Assembly: GCA_021740645.1 (NCBI GenBank)
Contig: JAIOZL010000007.1
Span: forward strand, 1-64,000
Length of the DNA stretch: 64,000 nt
Source: Bacteroidales bacterium
GTDB taxonomy: Bacteria; Bacteroidota; Bacteroidia; Bacteroidales; JAADJA01
Reading direction: 5' to 3'
Positions within the stretch are counted from its first letter, which is position 1. Every line of letters starts with the position of its first letter. Shown piece after piece: positions 28,901 through 36,935 of the stretch. Made by a program: the position numbers and the translations under genes. Below the pieces are notes generated by a model. The model was given only the letters and a program-made list of their open reading frames with translations. It had not been told where the DNA came from and made no database searches.

Positions 28901-29314
28901 TTCCTTAATTTTTTGATCAATGCTAGCAAGCAATAAATCATTTTCTTTATTGCTCTTTGAAAATTCTTGTAATTGCAAAGCATTAAGCAATTTATCGCTA
29001 ACATTTGAAAAATGCTTTCCAATAATAATGGCCGCTTCTTCATTGCTTATTATTTTTCCGATTTTAAATATTTTTATCAGTGGAATCATAATAAAACGTA
29101 TAATCAGAAGTACATTGATCAGTATGTATACAAAAAGTAGGATAGCTCTCGAGTTAGAACCAAATCTTCCAAAGTATTCTACCAAATTCACGATTAGAAA
29201 AAAAACAATAATCAGCGAAAGACAATAAATGAAGCCCCTAATAAGTTGACTTTTATAGTATTTCCTGATAAATTTATCTAGTTTTGCTAGCAATATGTTT
29301 TCTTGATCTTTCAA
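25967..29314 (-). CDS. DUF4175 family membrane/coiled-coil protein
   Basis: A very long (1115-residue) membrane protein. The N-terminus has two or three transmembrane helices (about 20-85 and 155-175). A periplasmic beta-rich region (about 180-500) follows, then an extreme Glu/Lys/Gln-rich coiled coil (about 505-800). A Gln/Gly/Lys-rich linker (about 930-1000) and a conserved C-terminal tail (EIFKYKRVHKNEVEFLRTVPPALQPFYKKKVDQYF) end the protein. This matches the Bacteroidota DUF4175 family; its function is not known. It is the first gene of the minus-strand group continuing to the RsbW-like gene, ybeY, mnmG and the methyltransferase. A minus-strand TACTTTTG at 29402-29395 may be its -7 box, about 80 bp before the ATG. 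Confidence 0.8.
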   Translation of the reverse strand: MKDQENILLAKLDKFIRKYYKSQLIRGFIYCLSLIIVFFLIVNLVEYFGRFGSNSRAILLFVYILINVLLIIRFIMIPLIKIFKIGKIISNEEAAIIIGKHFSNVSDKLLNALQLQEFSKSNKENDLLLASIDQKIKELKPIPFQAAVNFRVNKRYLRYLIIPVSVLLVIFLASPKIITDPADRLIHYASEYEVELPFDLIITNEKLEVMQYSDYELSVKAKGEVLPEKVFLRLDNMMIKLNKLGHNKFSHIFNNVQEGTNFQLISEPYTSGVYNLKVLPKPVIIDFEVELDYPEYTGKQDEVIRNIGDHIVPEGSKVTWIFTTENTEKVYLHFDSTIVLKPGKIGKFSYSDRFFKDYVYSISSSNQFIDSPDSLSYTLGVLPDRYPQIFIDEYQDSIFSNQLYFNGAIQDDYGFSSLRFVINTENESNVLQETILLNKFGTSQEFFYHFDFTSLAIPAAKALSYYFEVFDNDQINGFKATKSNVKVLKIPDLKEVNEEKEKSNDKIKDEIEETIKDIRDLQNKVEKIQKKLIDKKELNWEDKEQIRDLLQQQQALENKIEDIQKENITKSQKEQQYKEIDESILEKQKQLEELFEKLVQNEELKKLFDELQKLMEEADKEKVDELLDDMKLTNEELEKALDRNLELFKQLEFEQKLDETIDKLYELAKKQEELSTDTQKKDNPLEEIKEEQGKIAEEFDDVKKELEDLNKMNEEMEQPNDFDELKEDQEQISEEMEDSQQQLEKEKRNKAAESQKKTSESMSKMAQSLLKMQQDLISEGMAEDIVALRTILENLIQLSFNQEELINRTNEININNPQYTGLIQEQKNLKDDLKVVEDSLYALSKRQIMIQPFVTQELTTITKNLNEGIEALTNRRTGQASVKQQYSMTSINNLALMLSETLNQMQQMMAMPSNGSCKSSMPKPGQGQGSIQSLRKLQEQLNKQIDQMKSGKKNDGGKKQQGQGKSGQSLSEQLARSAAQQEYIRNQLREMSEQLEKDGEFGSSKELKRIMNEMEKSESDLVNKLITKETLDRQKQILTRLLKSEKAELEREKDEKRESVESKNSFSRNPEEIFKYKRVHKNEVEFLRTVPPALQPFYKKKVDQYFFNFDELLGQ

Positions 29315-29419
29315 GCTTATTTAGTGTGTCCTAGTTTAACGAATATTTAAAATTGTTATTTCAGAATAAGTAAAATTCAAAAGAAGTTATAGGACAAAAG
29401 TAATAATTCAAATCCATCT

Positions 29420-31393
29420 ATGTTATCAAAATATTACCTTCTGATCTTTAACATAATATGTGTTCTGCATTTAATTGGACAGGATCATTTACTTATCCCT
29501 TCTGAAAATTACTGCTCACATGTCCGAATGGCGCACAAATCTACCTTCCATTCGACCGATATTGATCAAACTCCACTCCTCTTTAATTACGATGTAAAAT
29601 TTTACCATTTAGATTTAAACGTAGAGAACAATACTACCTTTTTATCAGGCTCAGTAACGATACTGGCAGAAGTTACTTCCCAACAGCTTGATACATTTGC
29701 GGTTGAGCTAATCGATGAAATGATCATAGATTCGATTTATGTAAATTCGGTTATTCACCCTTTTTATAGAGAATCTGATGAAGTTTTTATTCCTTTAACA
29801 GAAACTTTGCCACAGTCTTCCAATCTGTCAGTAAAGTTTTATTACCATGGAAATCCACCAGTAGGAGGTTTTTTTAGTGGTGTTAATATCGATTATGATT
29901 CATTGTGGAATAAATCTGTTGTATGGACCCTTTCTGAGCCATTTAATGCACGCCAATGGTGGCCTGTCAAACAGGTTCTATATGATAAAGCCGATAGTGT
30001 ATGGGTTTTTCTGACTACGAGTAACGAGAATTTGGCCGGAACAAATGGTATTCTCGAAAATGTAGTCCCATTGCCAAACAATAAAACACGATTTGAATGG
30101 AAAAGTAATTCCCCAATAGCCTACTATTTAATTTCATATGCTGTGGCCGACTACCAGGATTATAGCATTTATGCCAAACCTAGCCAAATGAATGGGGATT
30201 CCATTTTAGTTCAGAATTTTATTTATGACGATCCTGGCTGTCTGAATATTTATAAAGAAAGGATAGACAGAACAGTGCCAATGATTGAGCTATTTTCTGA
30301 TCTGTATTCACTTTATCCCTTTTACGAAGAAAAATATGGCCATTGTTTAGCAAGCATTTCAGGAGGCATGGAACATCAAACCATGACCACCCTAAATGAT
30401 TTTGGACTGGGCCTGGTAGCCCACGAACTTGCCCATATGTGGTTCGGTGATAACGTTACCTGTGCTACTTGGAGTGATATATGGGTAAATGAGGGTTTTG
30501 CAACGTATAGCGATTACCTTGCTCATGAAATTATCGCTGGTGATCATTGGCCAGCATTGTGGATGAAACTGGCTCATAATTATGTCATTTCTGAACCGGG
30601 TGGTAGTATTTACGTTCCCCCCGAAGAAGTAGAATACGACAGTGTTTTAAGAATTTTTAGTAGCAGGCTAACCTATTATAAAGGAGCTATTATGCTTCAT
30701 ATGATCCGTTACGAGCTTAATGATGATGACCTCTTTTTTCAAGTGTTTAAAGACTATCAGCAAATTTTTAAAGATTCGGTAGCAACAAGTTTCGACTTTC
30801 TGAATGTGCTTAATGAAACTACCGGGAAGGATTTTAATTTATTCTTCGATCAATGGTTTTTTGGCGAAGGCTATCCAATTTATACCCTGGACTATAGCAT
30901 CAATGATGGAATCCTGGAGATTCATTCTACCCAAACAGCTTCAAAACCTGAAGCGACCCCATTTTTTGATATGAGATATCCGTTATTCATATACTTCAAC
31001 GATGAAAGTGATACAGTGATCCATATATCCCAAAAGCAACCTTTAGAAACTATAACTGTCAATGTTTCAAAGGGTGTTGACAGCATTCGTTTAGATCCAG
31101 GGAACTGGGTATTAAAAAAAGTGGACGGAATTAATAATATAACTTCTTCCATCTTGAAAGATAATATCATCATTGTTCCCAATCCTGCATCTGACTTTAT
31201 TACTATTTCAGGCTTGGAGTTATCCGGTACAGATCTAATTTCAATTTTTAATAATACTGGAACGCGAATTTCTAAAACAATGGCAGTTGTAGGTAAAAAC
31301 AAGATAAATATAACACATTTGAGTTCTGGGCTTTATTTTATTCAAGTAGAATTGCCCAAAAGAAAAATTTTAAAAAAATTCATTAAACATTAA
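29420..31393 (+). CDS. Secreted M1-family aminopeptidase with T9SS tail (copy 1)
   Basis: A 657-residue secreted zinc aminopeptidase. After the signal peptide, an M1 N-terminal beta domain (about 50-245) precedes the catalytic domain. Zinc ligands are in HELAHMWFGD (about 335-344) and the downstream Glu of WVNEGFATY (about 358). The exopeptidase loop reads SGGMEHQ, a variant of the canonical GxMEN. The C-terminal 75 residues are a T9SS type A domain: VPNPASDFITISGLEL, SIFNNTGTRIS, SSGLYFIQVE and closing KKFIKH. It is the first of two tandem paralogues, only 20 bp before the second, so they are probably one transcript. Role: releasing N-terminal residues from peptides outside the cell. Confidence 0.92.
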   Translation: MLSKYYLLIFNIICVLHLIGQDHLLIPSENYCSHVRMAHKSTFHSTDIDQTPLLFNYDVKFYHLDLNVENNTTFLSGSVTILAEVTSQQLDTFAVELIDEMIIDSIYVNSVIHPFYRESDEVFIPLTETLPQSSNLSVKFYYHGNPPVGGFFSGVNIDYDSLWNKSVVWTLSEPFNARQWWPVKQVLYDKADSVWVFLTTSNENLAGTNGILENVVPLPNNKTRFEWKSNSPIAYYLISYAVADYQDYSIYAKPSQMNGDSILVQNFIYDDPGCLNIYKERIDRTVPMIELFSDLYSLYPFYEEKYGHCLASISGGMEHQTMTTLNDFGLGLVAHELAHMWFGDNVTCATWSDIWVNEGFATYSDYLAHEIIAGDHWPALWMKLAHNYVISEPGGSIYVPPEEVEYDSVLRIFSSRLTYYKGAIMLHMIRYELNDDDLFFQVFKDYQQIFKDSVATSFDFLNVLNETTGKDFNLFFDQWFFGEGYPIYTLDYSINDGILEIHSTQTASKPEATPFFDMRYPLFIYFNDESDTVIHISQKQPLETITVNVSKGVDSIRLDPGNWVLKKVDGINNITSSILKDNIIIVPNPASDFITISGLELSGTDLISIFNNTGTRISKTMAVVGKNKINITHLSSGLYFIQVELPKRKILKKFIKH

Positions 31394-31413
31394 AAATCAA
31401 AAACAATTTTACC

Positions 31414-33390
31414 ATGAGAAAATCAATTTTACTTTCAATCCTGGGCATTTTCCTTATAAGCTTGCAAGTGTTCTCACAGCATCTACATGATGATCACGAA
31501 TTATATTGCAGTAAAGCCCGTTTTTATAAAGAATATTTTAAGAATTCAAAGGATGTAGTACAAACACCCCTCCTCCACAATTATGATGTTAAGCATTATT
31601 ACCTGGATATTGAGGTAGACAATTCTTCTACTTATGTTGCCGGTGAAGTTACTTTCTATTCAGAAGTGGTTACTGAAGTGCTTGACACATTTGCATTTGA
31701 ATTACTTGATGGGATGAATATTAACGATGTTTTGATCAACAATGAATCTCTTTCTTACCTTTTCGAAAATAGTGAATGTTTTGTTCCTTTAAATGTGCCT
31801 CTGGCCGAAGGGGAAATGTTTACTGCCAAAATTAGTTATGATGGCACTCCACCTTCTGGCGGATTTTTTTCAGGGATATCTAATTCAAACGACTGGAATA
31901 AGGACGTGACCTGGACCTTAAGTGAGCCCTTTGCTGCCCGCGACTGGTGGCCAACAAAACAAGTTCTAGAAGATAAAGCTGATTCAGTTTGGGTATTCTT
32001 AACCACCGCAAATACCAATATGGCAGGTTCAAACGGTCTTCTTACTAATGTGGTAAATTTACCTGACAATAAGGTCAGGTACGAATGGAAATCGAACTAT
32101 CCTATTGCCTATTATCTTATCTCTTTTGCCGTCTCAGAATACCAGGAGTATAACATCTATGCCCACCCCCAGGAAATGAATGGAGATTCTGTATTAATTC
32201 AAAACTTTATATACGATTCTCCCGGTTGCCTCGAAAATTATCAGACAGGGATTGATCAAACTGCAGAGTTTATCGAATTATTTTCAGATTTAATTACCCT
32301 TTACCCATTTCATGAAGAAAAATACGGACATTGCCTTACTGCTTTGGGTGGAGGTATGGAGCATCAAACTATGACTACAATCGGAGGCTTTTCCTTTGGC
32401 CTGGTTGCTCATGAACTGGGGCATATGTGGTTTGGCGACAATATTACCTGTGCAACATGGAGTGATATCTGGATCAATGAAGGCTTTGCAACGTATATGG
32501 ATTATCTGGCCAACGAGTACATCCTGGGTCAGTCAGCAGCTAATGCAAAAATGAACAGTATTCATAATTCTGTTAAATCACAACCTGATGGAAGCGTTTA
32601 TGTTCCTACGGATGAAGTGACTTATGACAATGTGTGGAGAATTTTTGATGGAAGACTATCCTACAATAAAGGGGCCGCTATCATTCATATGATTCGCTTT
32701 GAATTACAAGATGATGATTTATTTTTCCAGGTTTTAAAAGATTACCAGGAGATATATACGGATAGCACTGCCACCGGATTAGATTTTATGAATGTTTTGA
32801 ATGAAACATCCGGTATGGATTTTACCCAGTTTTTCGATCAATGGTATTTCGGAGAAGGATATCCAACCTTTAGTATCGACTACTCACAGGATGAAGGATA
32901 TACCTATTTTGAAATTACCCAAAATGTTTCAGCACCTTCAGTTACGCCAGTATTTAAAATGTTAATGGAATATAAATTGTTATTCTATGATGGAACTGAT
33001 ACCACGATACAATTGGTACAAACGGATAATGTAAACACCTTCATGCTTCCAATCACCAAAGATATCGGACTCATTCAAATTGATCCATCCAATTGGGTAA
33101 TTAATAGCGCAGGAGCTATTACTACCAATGTGTATGATGAATTCAATCCTGCGAGGTTCCATATGGGTCCAAATCCTGCCCTGGATATATTAAATATTAA
33201 TTTTATCCAATCGGAGACGGGGGATAAAATTATAACTATTTTCGACCTAAAAGGTAATGAAGTACTTACATTTGGTACCAGTGAAATATTTAATCCAATT
33301 GATGTTTCTGGAATTGCACCCGGAACCTATTTTATCCTGGCTGAAAGTGGTAATGAAACTTATTCGAAGAAATTTATCAAAGTAAATTAG
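31414..33390 (+). CDS. Secreted M1-family aminopeptidase with T9SS tail (copy 2)
   Basis: 658 residues and clearly paralogous to the gene before it over its whole length, sharing for example PSGGFFSG, WTLSEPFAAR and DKADSVWVFLTT. The signal peptide is MRKSILLSILGIFLISLQVFS. Zinc-binding residues are in HELGHMWFGD and INEGFATYMDY (about 335-360), and the exopeptidase loop is GGGMEHQ. The T9SS tail differs more than the rest: MGPNPALDILNINF, IFDLKGNE, APGTYFILAE and KKFIKVN. The tandem pair probably arose by duplication; differences in the substrate pocket could widen specificity, but that is inference. Confidence 0.92.
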   Translation: MRKSILLSILGIFLISLQVFSQHLHDDHELYCSKARFYKEYFKNSKDVVQTPLLHNYDVKHYYLDIEVDNSSTYVAGEVTFYSEVVTEVLDTFAFELLDGMNINDVLINNESLSYLFENSECFVPLNVPLAEGEMFTAKISYDGTPPSGGFFSGISNSNDWNKDVTWTLSEPFAARDWWPTKQVLEDKADSVWVFLTTANTNMAGSNGLLTNVVNLPDNKVRYEWKSNYPIAYYLISFAVSEYQEYNIYAHPQEMNGDSVLIQNFIYDSPGCLENYQTGIDQTAEFIELFSDLITLYPFHEEKYGHCLTALGGGMEHQTMTTIGGFSFGLVAHELGHMWFGDNITCATWSDIWINEGFATYMDYLANEYILGQSAANAKMNSIHNSVKSQPDGSVYVPTDEVTYDNVWRIFDGRLSYNKGAAIIHMIRFELQDDDLFFQVLKDYQEIYTDSTATGLDFMNVLNETSGMDFTQFFDQWYFGEGYPTFSIDYSQDEGYTYFEITQNVSAPSVTPVFKMLMEYKLLFYDGTDTTIQLVQTDNVNTFMLPITKDIGLIQIDPSNWVINSAGAITTNVYDEFNPARFHMGPNPALDILNINFIQSETGDKIITIFDLKGNEVLTFGTSEIFNPIDVSGIAPGTYFILAESGNETYSKKFIKVN

Positions 33391-33401
33391 GACTGATCCT
33401 G

Positions 33402-33432
33402 GCGCCATGAGGCAATTAATTCCTCATGGTGC
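33402..33432. terminator. Hairpin between convergent genes
   Basis: An 11-bp stem gcgccatgagg / cctcatggtgc (one wobble pair) with a 9-nt loop sits between the stop codons of the M1 copy 2 gene and the TonB receptor gene. No T-run follows on either strand, so it may act as a transcript-end stabiliser and not as a classic terminator. Confidence 0.5.
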
Positions 33433-33437
33433 AAGTT

Positions 33438-35825
33438 TCAAAATCTAAAACTATAGGAAACATAGGGAATCCCGGGAAATAAACTTACCTGCTTCAGCAC
33501 CTTTTTCTGGACACCGTTTTCATAATATTCATCAACATAAAGGAAAAATGCATTTTGCCTGAAATAGGCATTATATATTCCAAGGCTCCATGTACGCTCC
33601 CCCCATCGGGTTTCTTTATGGAAATTTATTCCTAGGTCTAACCGATGATAGGCCGGCATCCTATAATTGTTACGGCTTTCAACATTATCAATATAGGGCA
33701 GGTTAGCATAATAATTTTCATATCCACCTCCCGAATTAAGAAAACCATAATTATTTTGGTATGAAAGATATTTATCATAAGGCAGCGTAACCGCATTTCC
33801 TGTTCCAAATACCCAGGTAGCACCTATATCTACATTTTCTTTCACCTTCCACATGGCAACAATTGAAACATCGTGTCGTCGGTCGTATCGGTAGGGATAA
33901 ATATCATCACTAACTTCATCAAACTGCCTGTTCGACCAGGAAAGGGTGTACCCTATCCACCCCGTGACTTTTCCCAGGTTTTTCCGTAAAAGAAATTCAG
34001 CCCCATAGCTCCAGCCTTTGCCTGTAGTTATTAAACTTTGCCATGAATTATCGGTAAGAAAATAGGATGCTCCTGGCTTATAAGTAATCAAGCTGTTCAT
34101 CCATTTGTAAAACCCTTCCACATGTATTTCAAAAGTCTTACTCAAATTATAAACAGAACCAATCGCCACCTGGTCAGAGACCATTGGCTTTATGGTATCC
34201 GTAACCGGCACCCACAGATCAGTTGGTAAACCGATGGATGTATTGGATAAAAGGTGGACATACTGGTTCATTTTAGCATAGGATGCCTTTACTGATAACT
34301 TATCATTGATCAAATAACGGGCAGAAAACCGAGGTTGTATGGAGGTATAAAATTTCTTTTTAACGGAAAATCCTGAAGCATGTATCCCAGCGTTTGCCTT
34401 TATTCTTGAGCCCAACTTAAAATCATCTTCAATATAAATATCCAGTTCGTGGGCATAAATTTGGGAATTCCCGAAGGTTGTATCTATGGTAGAAGAATAA
34501 TCACCGCTCACCTCTTGTGAGAATGCATTTACCCCTGGATTGAAAGTGTGATAGATATTACTGAATCCAAACTTAATAGCGTGCTTAGGATTGGGTAAAA
34601 AATCAAAATCAATACCTGCGGCTAGATCATCAATACCTGATGAATAGGTAAACTCAAAATCTTCTGTTTCGTCGGGCGAAGTATATTTATACTGGTTGTT
34701 TACTAAAAACTTATACTTGCTATACGACAGCCTGGTATTTGCGAACAACTTTGGATTAAACATATAGTTCCAACGAAGGACTGTAGTAAAATTTCCCCAG
34801 CGAAGTTTAAATTTATCAAGGTCTTCTTCATTGCCGTAGGTATAGGTTTCTTTTGCATGGGCTTTATCATTTCCCAAATAAGCACTTAAATACAATCTGC
34901 TTTTATCCGAAAATTTATGATTCACTTTTGCATTGAGGTCATAAAAATAATAACCCCCACTGAATCTACTATCAGGGTCAGTATTGGATGCCGCAATTAT
35001 GGGGTAAGCTAAAATATCAATATAGGTTCTTCTTCCGGAAATAATAAAGGAAGACTTATCCTTCATAATAGGGCCTTCAAGAGTGAGTTTGCTTGCGATT
35101 AATCCAACAGAACCTTCCCCATGAAATTCTTTGGTATTTCCTTCTTTCATCCGTATATCAAGCACAGATGATAAGCGTCCCCCATATCTTGCCGGGAAAC
35201 CACCCTTAACAAGTTTTGTTGTATTTATAGCATCGGCATTGAATACGGAGAAAAATCCAAAAAGATGATTGGCATTATATACCGGCACACCATCCAACAA
35301 GATAAGGTTTTGATCAGGACCTCCTCCCCTTACGTACAAACCGCTTGTTCCTTCAGAACCTGACTGAACACCCGGCAGCAACTGAATTGTTTTCATTACA
35401 TCCACTTCACCAAAAAAGACTGGCAATGATTTCACCATATTCATTGGAAGCTCCGTAACGCTCATTTGAGAGCTTTTCAGGGCGTTCTCTTCACGCGAAC
35501 CCTCTATCACCACTTCCTCAAGTTCAAGCGCTGGCTGAAGCGAAATGTGTATCACAGTGTCTTTATTCAGATCAATATTGAGTGTTTGCGATTGATAGCC
35601 AATATAGGAATACCGGATTTGAACATCACCGGTTTTTTGGGTCAAGCTATAAAATCCATAGTTATTGGTAATGGTGCCCTCATAGTTTTGAGTATTGTAC
35701 ACATTGGCCCCAAGTAGTTTTTCACCATTAGACATATCTTCCACATAACCCGATATTGTATACTTTTGTGAAAGCAATAAAACCGGGCTTATCAGTAAAA
35801 ACAATATGGTAAGTTTCGTTTTCAT
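33438..35825 (-). CDS. TonB-dependent outer-membrane receptor with CarboxypepD_reg-like domain
   Basis: A 795-residue outer-membrane transporter. After the signal peptide (LFLLISPVLLLS) comes a CarboxypepD_reg-like beta domain (about 22-105; ISGYVEDMSNGEKLLGANVYN). A plug domain (about 115-230) follows, with SEGTSGLYVRGGGPDQNLILLDGVPVYN, then a 22-strand barrel region ending VSYSFRF with the aromatic C-terminus used by BAM. Such receptors take up large substrates with energy from TonB/ExbBD. It starts 9 bp after the stop of the DUF4249 lipoprotein, forming a pair known in Bacteroidota. The substrate cannot be read from sequence. Confidence 0.92.
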   Translation of the reverse strand: MKTKLTILFLLISPVLLLSQKYTISGYVEDMSNGEKLLGANVYNTQNYEGTITNNYGFYSLTQKTGDVQIRYSYIGYQSQTLNIDLNKDTVIHISLQPALELEEVVIEGSREENALKSSQMSVTELPMNMVKSLPVFFGEVDVMKTIQLLPGVQSGSEGTSGLYVRGGGPDQNLILLDGVPVYNANHLFGFFSVFNADAINTTKLVKGGFPARYGGRLSSVLDIRMKEGNTKEFHGEGSVGLIASKLTLEGPIMKDKSSFIISGRRTYIDILAYPIIAASNTDPDSRFSGGYYFYDLNAKVNHKFSDKSRLYLSAYLGNDKAHAKETYTYGNEEDLDKFKLRWGNFTTVLRWNYMFNPKLFANTRLSYSKYKFLVNNQYKYTSPDETEDFEFTYSSGIDDLAAGIDFDFLPNPKHAIKFGFSNIYHTFNPGVNAFSQEVSGDYSSTIDTTFGNSQIYAHELDIYIEDDFKLGSRIKANAGIHASGFSVKKKFYTSIQPRFSARYLINDKLSVKASYAKMNQYVHLLSNTSIGLPTDLWVPVTDTIKPMVSDQVAIGSVYNLSKTFEIHVEGFYKWMNSLITYKPGASYFLTDNSWQSLITTGKGWSYGAEFLLRKNLGKVTGWIGYTLSWSNRQFDEVSDDIYPYRYDRRHDVSIVAMWKVKENVDIGATWVFGTGNAVTLPYDKYLSYQNNYGFLNSGGGYENYYANLPYIDNVESRNNYRMPAYHRLDLGINFHKETRWGERTWSLGIYNAYFRQNAFFLYVDEYYENGVQKKVLKQVSLFPGIPYVSYSFRF

Positions 35826-35834
35826 TTTCCAGGT

Positions 35835-36755
35835 TTATTGAAGATCCATATTCAAAGTAAAATTCACACTTGAAGCACTTTCCGCTCCAAATATGCCATA
35901 ACCATTATGGATATTGGTATAAATAATCACAGGTTCAGAAAAAGGATTTTCTGATCCTCCCGATTCCAGGTAAAGATTGCGGGTTTTTTCATATAAAAAA
36001 TAATCCCTGTTAACGGATTTCAATAAAAACTTAAATGTAAAGGTTTCATAATTGGGATTGCCTTCATAATAATTTCCAAATTCCATAAATGTAAATTCTA
36101 CCGTAGTTTCATTGCCATTTATAAATTGATCATCCCATAATAAAGTCCCGTTTGCATTCGTGTATCTGTAATCATCAATATCATCCACATAAATGTATTG
36201 CCGATAACTAAGCGTATCCTGAAATTCATCATAATACTCCACATAACATTCCAGCATATAATAATTGTCTTCTTCAACCGGATCGGTGTAATGAAGAATG
36301 CCTCTTAAAGATGTGGTTTCATAATAAGGATCATTGTCTGAACGGCTTAGGGTATCGAATCCCGTAATAAGAACAGTTTCGGGTATATTTATTTCAACAT
36401 CCACAGCATCAAAGCCTTCAGCCTCTGCGGTTAGTTTGTAGGTTTTATTCTTGTCCGGGAAAAACCCTTTTAAAACATATTCACCTTCTTCAATGTAATT
36501 AAGTTCAGAAATAAAAGAACTATTTTCATAGAACTTAACTGTCGCAATCGAAATAAATGGTGAGTTATTGATATTTTCATTCTGAAATATATCGAAGCTA
36601 CGGCTAATATTCACCCTCACGGAGCTATCTGGATTTAATATTCCATTAACCACCAGCCTGGGATCAGGTTTTGGCAATTCATCATCAAGTTCCTTTACGC
36701 AGGAAGTAACAATGAGTGCGATCAAAATGGCAAGAAAAAACTTAGATTTTGTCAT
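35835..36755 (-). CDS. DUF4249 domain lipoprotein
   Basis: About 306 residues. The ATG at 36755 is preferred over the track's 36818 because it gives a lipoprotein signal (FFLAILIALIVTSC). The mature part starts with a beta-sandwich region (PRLVVNGILNPDSSVRVNISRSFDI) and a carboxypeptidase-regulatory-like stretch (GEYVLKGFFPDKNKTYKLTAEAEGFD). This is the usual form of DUF4249 proteins, surface lipoproteins encoded next to TonB receptors and thought to act as their partners, as SusD does for SusC. It lies directly before the receptor gene with a 9-bp gap. The ligand is unknown. Confidence 0.85.
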   Translation of the reverse strand: MTKSKFFLAILIALIVTSCVKELDDELPKPDPRLVVNGILNPDSSVRVNISRSFDIFQNENINNSPFISIATVKFYENSSFISELNYIEEGEYVLKGFFPDKNKTYKLTAEAEGFDAVDVEINIPETVLITGFDTLSRSDNDPYYETTSLRGILHYTDPVEEDNYYMLECYVEYYDEFQDTLSYRQYIYVDDIDDYRYTNANGTLLWDDQFINGNETTVEFTFMEFGNYYEGNPNYETFTFKFLLKSVNRDYFLYEKTRNLYLESGGSENPFSEPVIIYTNIHNGYGIFGAESASSVNFTLNMDLQ

Positions 36756-36906
36756 TCGGAAAAGATTAATTTTTTTGCGAAAGTAAAGGTTAATTTGTAA
36801 AAAAATGGATATCAACATTCCAATAATTCATTTATAACTGCCTTCGGGGAATATTATTATTGGAATAAACCAAAAATCCAAAAAGTACCCGACATGGAAA
36901 TATAAT

Positions 36907-36914
36907 TACTTTTG
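36907..36914 (+). promoter_or_regulatory. -7 promoter box for gltX
   Basis: TACTTTTG matches the Bacteroidota TAnnTTTG -7 element. It overlaps the TTG that the ORF track takes as the gltX start, which argues that translation begins at the ATG at 36936. No clear -33 TTTG is seen. Confidence 0.5.
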
Positions 36915-36935
36915 CAAAAATTTAGGAAGAATAAA

